NCBI RefSeq assembly: GCF_001949145.1
Contig: NW_019091421.1
Location: forward strand, 29,127 to 93,126
Length of the DNA: 64,000 bases
Source: Acanthaster planci
Taxonomy: Eukaryota > Echinodermata > Asteroidea > Valvatida > Acanthasteridae
Reading direction: 5' to 3'
The position numbers and the translations under genes are program-made. Under the pieces are notes generated by a model, which was not told the DNA's origin, ran no database searches, and saw only the letters and a list, made by a program, of their open reading frames with translations. Numbering within the stretch: the first letter of the stretch is position 1; each line of letters starts with the position of its first letter. Of the stretch, positions 1 to 11,979 are shown piece by piece.

Positions 1-1016
1 TGATCCCTCGACCAAGATGCTATTTTATTTGGGTTCTTATCGGGAATACGTGCCGGTCGGAAAAGTTGATTTGGCAGATTGTGGCGGTCGGCAATTCTGC
101 GTGCCGGTCGGGCCCGACCGGCGCCGACCGGCAGCGGCAGATCCCTGATTTTCCATGAGCATGATACCCCAAATGCTTCAAATAACCTTTAAAGTGTCAA
201 AGAACACATGCATGTACATGTATAGCGATAAATGCAATAAAATGTGCATGTTTGGGGATTTTATTTTAAAACACTGCATAGATCCTTTAAAATAATAACT
301 TGTCTGCAATAATCTGCCTTTGTAAATTCTTTTTAATAAGATATGTAATACAAAACTGCTGCAAACTGCTTGCTGACTACAAATACTCAAAAGCCCAGTA
401 TTATTTCATGTGACAAAATTACACAAAGAAACTACATCATCTGGACTGATTCTGCAAACCTGGGACTTATTTGGGCAGTAACAAGTTAATAGAGAAATCC
501 CCAAATCTCGCCCGAATGAAGAAACCGTTCTGAAATGACGAAACCAACCAATCAATGAACACACACAGTAAACATGGAGTAAAAAGCACAAAAAAGACAA
601 AGTAAATGTAAGAGTAAACACTGTGAAAAGAGCATGAAAACGACCCCTAAATAACTATTTTACCCTTGAAGTTAAAATTGAACCAACCAAAATAAAAGGA
701 ACAGCTTTGAGTATTGCTGTGAACTCTCCCCCCCCTCAAAAAAAAAAATCCAGCTGCTAAGAAAAAATACAAACAACCCCAGCTGGAACTGAACATACAG
801 CTGCATTGAAATCCTATACCAGCCCTAACTCACTTTATAACTGTAAATCTGAAATAGAAATTGACTTCTCACCCATCTGTAAAAGAGAACTAAATAAAAT
901 CTTAGATAATTTTACAGAAATTCTTGGAATTTCAGAATTTATCTTTTAATAAAATTTCATTCCAATATTTCATGAATACAACACTGTAGTACCACAATGT
1001 TTTTGCTTCCATCATT
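1..1016. other. Downstream flank of SIRT2, probable 3' UTR
   Basis: No coding exon is seen. On the minus strand an ATTAAA lies at 946-951, about 66 bases past the SIRT2 stop, and an AATAAA at 260-265; either could serve as a poly(A) signal. Bases 50-140 are unusually GC-rich and contain repeated CCGGTCGG words and a short palindrome centred near 113. Confidence 0.4.
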
Positions 1017-4000
1017 TCACTTAGAACTGGCTGCAGCATCTAATTTCTGGTGCTCTGTCTTGATTAGTCGTTCCAGCTCTTCCTGTATATGGATTCATAG
1101 AATTTTTTCATCACTCAGAGGATGAAGAGATCAATGCATCAATTGTTATTCTGAAATCAATAATTTGTTAAAAAAGTGTATACGTTGAAATAATGTTCAA
1201 ACACAATATTTTCCTTTGAAAAAAAAAAGAAAAGTAACAATGGCTAGATTTGCAGATGGTTAGCCATCTAATCTGGTAGAAAGAGGTGGAAATCTTACCC
1301 CAAATACTGGACTCGTCGCCTCATGAAGATTTAGATACAATGTGAATGTGAAAATTTCACTCCTTGCAAGAATTAATCCACCAAGGCATTTTTTTCTCAA
1401 CAACCTTGCACTGACAAAATAAAAGTGCCACAAATAAAACAAAAGCGAACACAGGTATGAACTTGTACAACATCTTTCACTTGGTAAAGTATCTCTTAGA
1501 GGACAACTGCTTTACCTTCAATCCAAGAAGTTCAGCTAGTCTGTAGAACCCTTCATCACAAGACCCCCAGTAAAATACATCCCTTCATGTAAATATAGAA
1601 TACATCCATCTTGTTAGCAATTAGACATTGTTACAATTTTCTCACTAACATTTGTGGTGACAAAGTACCTTTATTTCTGAGGAAATACAAGAATAATTAC
1701 AACTACTCTCTGGGTACGTTTCATTAAAATGTTAATAGGTATACAAGGCACACGCCTCAAAAACACTTAAAAAGATACTGTTCATTTTGGGTATATTACC
1801 TGTAATTATCAGTGTAACCAAAGTTGAAACCAACACCCCTGCCCATGAATTTCATCAGGGGGTCAGCCTGGAACAACCAACACACCAGAAAAAAGTCACA
1901 GTAAGAGCTACTTCCATAGCATAACCTGTCTAAAGGCTGCACATGTTCCTAGCAAGTACATGTATTTCCTCCCCACTTGCACGACAGTTTTGTTTCAGCC
2001 ACATATGACCGGTACCTGGCTCTTATCCTATTTTTTTCTGATCTTCACCCAGGGTTACCCATTCACCCGAAGGTGGTCTGTCATGGGGCCCTGCAAACAT
2101 TATCATATAAAAAAAAATTAGATAAAAGCATAAATTAAATTTTACACAGAAAATGATAAAATAAAAGAAAATGCAGATGAAAAATACAGTAAGCCAATAT
2201 ATAGTCAAACAATCAAAATTGTTTGGATTTGTTTATCTGGCAAAGCAAACAATAAACCTCACTAATAACCAACAATAAACCTCGCCAATAACCAACATTT
2301 AAGGTCACCAATAACCAAACAATAAACCTCACCTATTAACCTCTCCAATAACCAACAATAAACTTCACCAATAACCAGCAATCAACCTCGCCAATAACCA
2401 GCAATCAACCTCGCCAATAACCAACAATCAACCTCGCCAATAACCAACAATTAACTTCACCAGTAACCAAACAATAAACCTCGCCAATAACCAACAATTA
2501 ACCTCACCAATTAACTTGCCAAAAACCAAACAATAGACCTCACCAATAACCAACAATTAACCTCGCCAATAACCAACAATTAACCTCGCCAATAACCAAC
2601 AATTAACCTCATCAATAACCAACAATTAACCTCATCAATAACCAACAATTAACCTCACCAATTAACTCGCCAATAACCAAACAACAGACCTCACCAATAA
2701 CCAACAATTAACTTCACCAGTAACCAAACAATAAACCTCGCCAATAACCAACAATTAACCTCACCAATTAACTTGCCAAAAACCAAACAACAGACCTCAC
2801 CAATAACCAACAATTAACATCACCAATAAGCAGGGTTGACCAATTTACATTATTATAATATAAAATTGATGCCCTGGAAAGATGAAGTAAAAAGAATGTT
2901 TCTTTTTCTGCACTATGGAGGACTTTGAAAGATTCAGGAAGTTAGCTGAACAATCATGATGATTGTCAAGTATGAGATTTTACCTTGCCACTTAATTCAT
3001 AATTGACCAAAAGCCTCGGTGTTGAAGCTGGTACCCTGCGGGGTAATGAAACAATCACAGTCATCAACAAACAAGCCCGTTACCCTGTTTCTGGTTATTA
3101 CTGTTACTCAATAAGGACAGCTGCTCACTCATCTGTATTGACAAATCTCCCACTTGGCCTTACCAGCAATTAAGCCATATTACGTGAGGTTTACTTTTTA
3201 TTTGGGAATCTGTATTGACAAATCTCCCACTTGGCCTTACCAGCAATTAAGCCATATTACGTGAGGTTTACTTTTTATTTGGGAACCTGAGAAAAAAAAG
3301 AACAATTTGAAATCAAGCTTCATTGCAAATTAATGTCATTTATGCTGATGAGGAGTTTAAACTTTGTGACTGTTTATATCTAAATGGTTTAAGCCACATT
3401 CATAAATGCCTCAAACAGTCTCCCTATTCAATAATGTGCAATTTGACCGTGTATTAACATTTAATAATGCCCACTGAGAAGCTGTGATGCCCACTGTGTA
3501 AATCACGCACTGGCACCTGGATACAAGACAATTTACAAGACAGTTGTAATTGGTTCTGATTGGAAAAAACAGTCTGCATGCGGTTCACCACGGGTGCGCC
3601 AACTGGACAATGTGCACAAGGAGTATTCCATGAAATGGACGGGGGCGTTTGGGAAAATGAAAGGACAATTCTAGAACAAAATAGTTGGAAATCCATCATA
3701 TACTGAATCCTTTTGACTCTCTAAAAAAGGTGTTTATGAATGGAAATAAATATGTGCTTGGCTGGTCTCAGGACACTGAATGAAAATGATGCATGCAACT
3801 CGGGCCTTTAATAGTCATATCCATTTTCCTGAGCCAGTCTTAAATGCACGTTTCAGACAGGCCACGGCAGCCAAGTACATAATCCCTTATTAAAAAAAAA
3901 AGAAATTGAGGCATGAAACCAAAATAGTCTGGCACCATCCCATTTAACATATTACACTGTATAAGGTAGATTCTAGGAACACATCCAAAAATGTCTGTTG

Positions 4001-7000
4001 GTCTCGCATCACAATGGGCAAGAATTGATGTACATTTACAGCTTGTATGAGAACCGAGTATCCCTAGGCCTAATGAAGTAAATACAGGGCTAGAAAACCA
4101 ACTCTATAATTCAACGGGAAAAAAAAAAAAAGTAAATGTGAAAAGTAATTCAAATTACTATATACCAAGGAAGCCCATCAACACCTTTGATAAGTGGAAA
4201 AAATGTTTAGCATTTCATGTCCCTTGATCTCTAGTTTAAAATATATTCCCCCAAACCTCAGGTACCCAGTTTGACCATTCAGAACTATTTCCTGATGTGT
4301 TTAAGTAAGAGGAACAGGTTCTGATGAACTATGCTCTACATGGTTTAAACATGCCATGTGGTTGTAACATCAAATAGAATGTCCCACAACCAAATATGGT
4401 AGACACCCAGCCTATCCACACTCACTTATGTATCATTGATGCAAATGGTTGCACTACCAGTGTGGTTCCAGCAACAATCAGAAGGTCACACTTGCTGAAG
4501 TCCTGCCGATAAGTGAATAAACACCACCAAAAGAAAGCTTTCAGAGGGAAAAGGCCACACTTTTAGGGTACCTGTTTGATGGTATAGCATTAACCCTGCT
4601 CACATTGGGCTTTTGTCTTTAGGCGGAGGGGACTAAAACTCACAGAGAATATTGTCAATTTGACAAAACTAAGTCCAATGCGGACAGCAGGTAAACTGTC
4701 ATAACTGTGAAGTGAAGAGCATCACTTGTTGTCACTGTTACCTTCCACAACAAAAGTTTGACGCAGCCAACTGGGTCACAGAATTATAATGTCAGTTTTA
4801 TGTCAAAAGCCCCACAACCCTGTAATATTAAACTTACAGTTTGACAACATGGTTGAGGGCATACCCATATGACCTCTGTTGTTTTCCACAAGCATCCATT
4901 CAGTACTGAACATACTATACATAAGATACGAAATGGGTAACTTGACGATGTACCCACCCCTGCAACAAAATTTGCACTTCCCTGAAGCCCCATCCACATT
5001 ATGAAGTCAAAAAGAGAATGCCCTCATAAAATTCTAAGAAGAAATGCCACTGCAGGTTTTAAGTGACCATCCATGTGTGGATGCACAGGAGAATAACTGT
5101 GACGGAACGTTGAAAAGCACTTATGGTAATTTTTGGTCCAATGCAAATGCACTATTGCCACTGTCTGTGGTGCAGTGAACAATTTGGGAGAATTTGGGTA
5201 GATTGCCAGCTACAAAGGGTCTACACAGTTGCAGTAAAGAATAACACTGCAACAGATTCACAATAATCCTTTTTGACACTTCCGTTGACACCATGCAGCA
5301 ATTTTAGACCTAAATTAAAAGATAAATGAACTTGAGGTAACTTGAACTCAATTCACCTCTACAACTAGATGCTCAAACCTTCTGGGCATATCCTCGCCAA
5401 AAAATGCACAATCTGGCTTGACAACAGCTCCACACTGATTACACTTTGGGATTCTGTCTGCAAAAATTTCATCTGGAAAAGAAAAGTTAAGGTAGTACTC
5501 ACTTTTTCAGCATTCATACCTTTCAGCCACTGAGAAAGTCAGCCACAATTGTTTAATTTTCATCTGGTCGTCTACTGGTAAGCATCAGTTCCACAGTTGT
5601 AGTCACAACTTCTTACTTAAGACCAGCCCAAGACACAAGACCTCTCAACCTGAGTTGAACTCATCCTGGGAGAATCTGGGCCCACCCTGGGTTGACGATT
5701 TCATATGTTAATCATCTGTTCAACCCCTGTGTCATTTCACTCTTACTTCAAGTGAACCAAGCTCATTTTACCTCAAGGTGAATTCAACCCTGAGAAGAAC
5801 ATGAGCAATGAAGACCTTGTGCAGCATCGACTCGAAATCAATACTTGATAATCGGAGTGCATGTTGTCATTGCCTGGAAATCCTGCTGTAAAAGGCTTTC
5901 TCAAGCACACCAACCACTTTTTGTGACTCAAGTCGAGTTATTGTAGCAAAGAGGGTCAAGTCGAGTCAAGTCAGTCTAATGTAGTGACTCAAGTCAAGCC
6001 GTAAGGCAAAATGTCAAATATTTAACTCACGTTACAAATATATGAATATAATACAATAAATAAAAACAAGACAGAAAGTCATTTTTTGGCATTTTGAAAT
6101 TTTCCTCCGGTTTGCTATACATGTACATGTAAGTTGTCACACCACATCTACTCTTGATGGTCATAACACATGACATGAACATTAGAAACTAGCACTGCAA
6201 GTCATTGCAACTGTTTTGTTGCAAGGAAATTTGCTTTTTTTATGGGACCCGCGTCTTATTAACTTACATTCGAGTCAAGTCTTCTGATGATGGACTAGCG
6301 TCAAGTCATTTACCTGTTTAGGAGTCCAGTCGAGTAGAGTCATCCAAAATTGGGACTGGATAGTCCTTGACTCAACTCATTACACTCTGATCAAGGGTGA
6401 AATCAATTTCAGGGGTGAATTGAGGTTGGCCCGGTTTGAAAAAATGTCCTGTTATAGACTGCATGCTCTCATCCATGTGTCAATTGCGAGATTTGTCCAG
6501 TGTGAAAAAAGCCATTGCTCGTGATTGGACTCTTGTCTTGTGTTTGGTCTGGTGTCTGGTCTTGCAATGGTCTTGACTATAACACTGGTCGGTTTTTGGT
6601 TTTTTTTTCAACGAAAGAGGGTAATAATGGAAAATCTTCAACTCTTCTCAAGTCCAAGCTTGACGCACCTTTTACCCACAGAGCAGGATATTCTGTCAAA
6701 CAACTCTCCCCAATGCAGTGAGCTGTGCTGAACCCTCCATGGGCTTCCACTATTAACTCCTCTTCAATTCCAGCTATCTTATCCAAAGTATCAATATTCT
6801 GAAAATAAAATCATGGAGAAAAATTATGAAACATTGTTCCTCTTTACCCTCAGATGACATTCACAGCCTCATTACAAGAAGTAATTGTCACAGCCTCACT
6901 ACAAGAATTGTTACATACTTTTGGCTGTTTCTGGACACAAGACAGCAGTTTATTCAAACTCCTCTTTTTGCAGTTTGCAAGTTACCTGCGTGTAATTCCG

Positions 7001-10000
7001 CCGAACAATGTTCTTTTCACACATTAGGCGGATGAAGTAATGAGACGGTGTAGGCTTGAAAGCTCCAGGGTACAGCGACTTCACAAGTTTAAAGAATGGC
7101 TCCGGCCTTTCCTGAAATGCAACAAAACAGCATTAAACAAAATCTCTTCTGCATATCCCATAAGAAACGAAGCTAGATCAGATTATGCTTGTGAGCTGAA
7201 ACACATTTAAAAATTATTACTGTGCCCTGAAACAAACAACCAAAATATAGAGGATTTTCTGTCACAGGAGTTTTGATGGTCAGCTTTCTTTTTACAGAGA
7301 TGTGCACAGAAATGGGCGCGGGTTTGAAATCTCTTAACATTCTGGCGTACATGAAATTGCCAACAGAAATACCAAGATTCCAAAATGAACACGCCTCCAT
7401 AGACATGATATGCTTCCTGAAATGCCTTTGCCCATCATGTTACACCATGTGAAAAACCTCTATACACACCAATGACCAGACCAGTGCTCCTATACAGCAA
7501 AACAGAGAAAATTGTGCCTATGGCTGAGAATGCCGAGATGGACTATGGGCATTAGTCTTAAAGAACAGAAGACAACCAAGAGTAAGCAGGAAACGGAAGG
7601 AGTGGTTGGAATTGAGAGGGCAAGAGAAGCAAGGCTGATGTGGGTTAGGAATGTGAAATTAGCGGAGGTAATCCGTCATTGTTTTGAAACAGTATACTAC
7701 TGTTTGCGGCATTCAGCGCCCATGGATTATCAGCGGGGACAAAAGTACTCCGGCGATGAGTGATACAGTACTGCTGCATGCTAATATGGCTGTATTTGAA
7801 TTCAGCAATGCGCTGGGCCAATTTCAGGAACAAAGGAATAACACAACACCGCACGATCTGGGCATTCTTTAATGGGCGGAGGGCCTGGCTGCAATACTCA
7901 GGCCTCAATGAAGGTTGCCTTACAGATTAGAGTAGCCCCCTGACAGTCATTGATGTGGGTGTAAATGTCCAATAAATGAAGTTATGAATTTTTGAAGAAT
8001 TTAAAAACGGAAAATCTTGAAAATTTCCCGGGAACTTGTCCCGCATATACAAATTCCACCCGGCATGAAGCAGTGGGAGAGCAATGGGATTGAGTGTGCC
8101 TGAGAGGACGAGGGGAATACGAATGGAAAGATGGATGGGTGGACTGCATCAGAGGAGGACATGAAACTCTGTGGAATGGAAGAGGAATAGGCCCTAGATC
8201 GCTTGGGCGGGTGACCCAGCTAAATGGGACAAGTTTAAGAAGATTAACTTTGCACACAAAATAACAAAAAAAGCAATTTTGAATATTTTTGAGTTTTGGA
8301 GGTTGTGGAGCAGGTTGTAATAGGGAGGGGCCACTAAATGCACCTCACTCATCCCTGCCCCTGAAAGAAATTTATTCATGGCATAAACTTCTGACATTTT
8401 GCAAGTCGGCGATAAACTTTGTGCCTCTCAGGGGCTGTAAGAGAATTTCACATCTGCCTCTTTAAAGGGTCAATGCAGTGAATTTTGTTTTCCAACTAAA
8501 CTTATTTTCAGTGTTTGTGTTTTGGTGTCTCTTTGGTTTTCGTGCAAGTGCAAATTTCCATATTCAAGAAGAAGACTGTGATATCACTCCAAGGAGAAAG
8601 CCTCAGTATTGCACTGATTTGTGCATACACACTTGGCAGTTTTCATGCTTTAACATTTCTAAATTTCCTTTTCTTTAGTGACTCATTGCAATGTGAGTAC
8701 ATGGCAATAAGCTAACATGCAATGTGTTCTCAGGAATGTTTTAGAGAGCAAGCACATTTTTGATTCACACATTTTGGCAGAAAACTACAAACTGAACAGT
8801 ATCTTCCCTGAAGACAGCAGCACCTACTGCTGTCCAGAGATGCAAGGATTATTTCAATCTTTTTAAAAAGTGTATTTTAACCCCTTCACGCGGGGACGCG
8901 TTAAGACACATAGTAAAAATTGAAATCCTCAGCCCGCTTTTCGGCTATTATTCTCAGCCCACCCTCGAGCGAACACGATGTAAGAAGGCAGACCCTGGCT
9001 CTTGTGTATATGGTAATTGGTCTTTGTGTGTAGCCCAGAAATGAAAAGACCGAATTTGCATCATAATCACCAGCTTCACAATAGTCCCCACTTTGAAAAG
9101 AGGCAACAGGAATGTGGAAGCTTGAGAAGAGCTGCAATGAGGGCAAATTTGTACTGAACATATTGAACGCTAATCACAGCCCAAAATGCACGGTAACTTA
9201 GTCCTGACCTTGAAGTATCTGATCTCAAACATGCGCTGAGGATTGGGAAGCTCATATTCCTGAAGTTGGTCGTACAGGCCGGTGGTTTCAGTCCTGAAAT
9301 CTGGAAGTCCTGCAGCTGGACATAGTATAGATCCACAACAGATGAGCAGACTCACTCTCAGCTCAAAAGAATGGGCGATGCGAATTTGTGACGTAATGGG
9401 AAATCAGCATGCTGTAAATTTGCCCAGAGTTGAGTACATTTCAACTTTTGATATGAATACTTCACGATGTCAAACTGACATTTGAAGTTTACCCACGCAC
9501 TGAGTATGAAGCAGCCCTGTCCACAAGCATCCGTGAGGGTCAAGCCTAACCAAAATCCCCTGCTGTGCAGGAACCAAATTGCACACTCTTTTCTACTCAG
9601 AGGAAGGCCTAATTTTGGTGTGACAGGCTACAGCTTTCTTGCCTACCCAAAACCACAACTAAATTGTCACTGGAGGACTGGAACCCGAGCCAGCATCTAA
9701 TCTTATGTACTGAAGTTGAAGAAAATTCTGATACATATAAATCAACAAAAGGACTTACACGTAGAGATCCCTGCTCCTGTCATGAAAATTATATTTTTGC
9801 CTGAAATTATACCAAGAACAAGAACATCTCATTTAATTATACAGTCATATCTCTGAAAAAATCCATTTTTGTGTACCTGTTTACTCTATCAAGTCTGAAA
9901 TTTCTTGAAATAGTTTACAAATTCTTAGTAGAATCTTCACTCACTGCCATGATTATGCAATCAAGAATGATAACACAACTCCATTTGGAGAAATACTTGC

Positions 10001-10343
10001 AAAAAAAGCGAGTGAAACTAACATCCAAGCTACTGCTCGGAAAGACAACATCACTTTTGAGATCGTGAAAATGGATATTTTTCAGGAATATGGACATCTA
10101 TATTGGCATGATGCCAAACAGGTGTCCCCAAATGCTTCCCATGTGAAAATCAAAACCGAAAGAAAAAATTCAAAGGCACTTGATTTTTACGCTCCCACTC
10201 ACAGTTGCCACTCTTGATGTATCTGGCCACACCCTCCAAGCTGACCTCGTCGAGGACGCGTTGAGGTGTCTCTGAGGTCTCAAACTTCTCAGCTGCTGAC
10301 TGATGATGCAAAAACCGTTGCGTTACCTCCTCTAATTCAGACA
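1017..10343 (-). CDS. SIRT2: Sirtuin 2-like NAD-dependent protein deacylase (multi-exon, N-terminus incomplete)
   Basis: A class I sirtuin removes acyl groups from lysines using NAD+; SIRT2 is mainly cytoplasmic and acts on tubulin and histones (family knowledge). Coding exons in transcript order are 10343-10203, 9800-9759, 9315-9209, 7111-6986, 6798-6669, 5472-5357, 4502-4426, 3035-2984, 1867-1800, 1582-1516 and 1082-1017. All have GT-AG borders and agreeing phases, giving about 330 codons including the TGA. Visible motifs are the NAD-binding GAGISTSAGLPDFR, then YTQNIDTL, the catalytic His in EAHGGF, zinc Cys pairs in AHCIGESC and KCNQC, FFGEDMP, GTTLVVQPFA and TPRLLVNYE. The C-terminal GRGVGFNFGYTDNYRDV and RLAELLGLK favour SIRT2 over SIRT3. 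The first listed exon (VLDEVSLEGVARY) uses an acceptor at 10344-10345 that is less certain, and the start codon was not located. One oddity is PDC where family members usually have PDI before FFGE. Confidence 0.9.
2240..2830. repeat. Minisatellite, ~20-24 bp units, in a SIRT2 intron
   Basis: About 25 imperfect copies of a unit resembling AACCTCGCCAATAACCAACA run head to tail between SIRT2 exons 8 and 9. Unit variants differ by insertions such as an extra ACC or TTAACT. A and C dominate on the plus strand. It does not overlap any exon. Confidence 0.9.
3131..3285. repeat. Perfect two-copy tandem duplication, 77-bp period
   Basis: The 77-base block starting ATCTGTATTGACAAATC at 3131 is repeated without a visible difference from 3208, ending in GTTTACTTTTTATTTGGGAA. 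The lack of divergence points to a very recent duplication or an assembly duplication. It lies about 100 bases upstream, in gene orientation, of the 52-bp SIRT2 exon at 2984-3035. Confidence 0.95.
5930..6390. repeat. Degenerate AGTCGAGTCAAGTC repeat clusters
   Basis: Two clusters (about 5930-6000 and 6270-6380) are built of variants of GACTCAAGTC and GTCGAGTCAAGTC. The first reads mostly GTCAAGTCGAGTC and the second ends in an inverse-looking CCTTGACTCAACTCATTACA. The arrangement resembles arms of a decayed foldback element in a SIRT2 intron. Confidence 0.5.
6527..6586. repeat. Solo right arm of foldback element family
   Basis: GGTCTTG-type repeats end in ATGGTCTTGACTATAACACT, nearly identical to the right end of the element at 36739-37079 (GGTCTTGACTACAACACT). 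No matching left arm or spacer is seen here. It sits in a SIRT2 intron, about 80 bases beyond the donor at 6668. Confidence 0.6.
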
Positions 10344-11979
10344 CTGAGTCAAAAGGAATAACCATCTCTGTTTATTAAAATGCAACTACAAGTATATAAC
10401 CAAAAATACTGTGTACCAATACAAATTTGTAATTTTATAAATAAAAAAACAAATAGTCTTAGGGGATTTAATAGACTACTCTGGTGGTCAGAATTAGAAG
10501 CCTTTACTGCAAGGATGTTGTGATTTGCCAAAGCGAAGACTGTGCTCAAGTTAAGGACCCACACATAAGCATGGTGGCCCAGTAGTAATGATGTCTTCTC
10601 AGATTAATCTACAACTCTACATCTTGGTATTAAATGTTGAGAGAGATAATTTAAGGTCTAAGTTCAGGGCTGTAGTGAAGTCCATCTTGTTGCGTAGCTG
10701 GGGGGGAGGGGCTGTTCACACCCCCCCAAAATTCCAGTACCAATAGGTGCCCCCCCCCAAAAAAAAGAAACCCCTTAGTTCGCCACTGACCAAGGAAGTT
10801 TCTTTTTAAAAGTCTGTTCTCTCAGTAGTGAAACGTGGAAGGAGTGACAATAGCTAGGTAGTTTATTTCAATCCCCTTAACCACAGGGCTTTAAGAACTT
10901 AAAATTACACACAAAAAGATCACATCGCCCTTTAAGTGTCAAGAGAATTCAAGCCCCTTCCCCTTTTTGCAGCATTTAATTGAAATTTGGGAAAAATGTT
11001 GAGGCTCAGTACCCTATGTGTTACCGCATATTATGCTGGTCCATGGGGAGATTTACCACACATGCCTTGTGAACCTTTAGCAGTGGATATTTCCAGCTAC
11101 CTGTTTACCCAACTATTTAAACTTGGTACCTCTACTATGAGTAACTCCAGCCCCCCTGTGCTAATGCCATCGGGTAATTTGTATTTGGCAAATTTTTGAT
11201 GTCATTATTTTAAAGTGTAGCTGCAATTACTTTTTCTCAGACACAATTTTTCCTTCAACTTTGTATTCTTCTTTAATGTATGAGAACTCTTTTTACAATT
11301 CTATTTAGTTAAATGCATTGAAAAGTGCACTTTTAAACAATTAAAATTATCCATGCTTTCCTGGTCAATTGAGGGCGCTGTTGCTGTGAAGTCATCTAGG
11401 GAAGAAATGGTTCAAAGCAACGTACGTTCATCCACCTCTGCCAGTGTACCATTTAGTTAATACAAAGGTTTGGATGGGGTGGCACATGACAGGCGAGTCG
11501 CATTCTGGTTGCGTCTCCTACAACTACGGCTTCGAATTCTGATCAAACGGTGAAGAGCCATAGCCAGTGTTCGATATTAGTGGATGTTCTGTTCTCACAT
11601 TGGTGTGTTGCCAACATAGCAAGCAAAGCTAAACCATTAAAAATATTTCTCACAGGAGTTTTTCTGGAGATATGCCCCACATAATATTTGCAAAAGACAT
11701 TTGTAATATTTTTTAAAAGTGATATCAAGTCATTTTAAGCAACATCGTCATTTAGTGTCCACAGAAGCCAGCACCGATCCTTGATATATCATAAAGCAAT
11801 TTTTATCGATACCATTTAACCTACTGAATTCTATACTATTCAAATATCGACTGGATTTTCAGTTAGGTAATGATTTGCCATGACAGAATAAAATCAAAGC
11901 GTAGCGAACCAAATTTAAGTTCTTGAATCTGGCTTTAAAAATGTATCAAGCTAATGAGCATCGGGATGGCCTTTACAGT

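Noticed and set aside
2023-2208. Possible SIRT2 exon (GPHDRPPSGEWVTLGED)
   Set aside because: It has AG and GT-like borders, but the neighbouring exons 2984-3035 and 1800-1867 already join in phase and match SIRT2 continuously.
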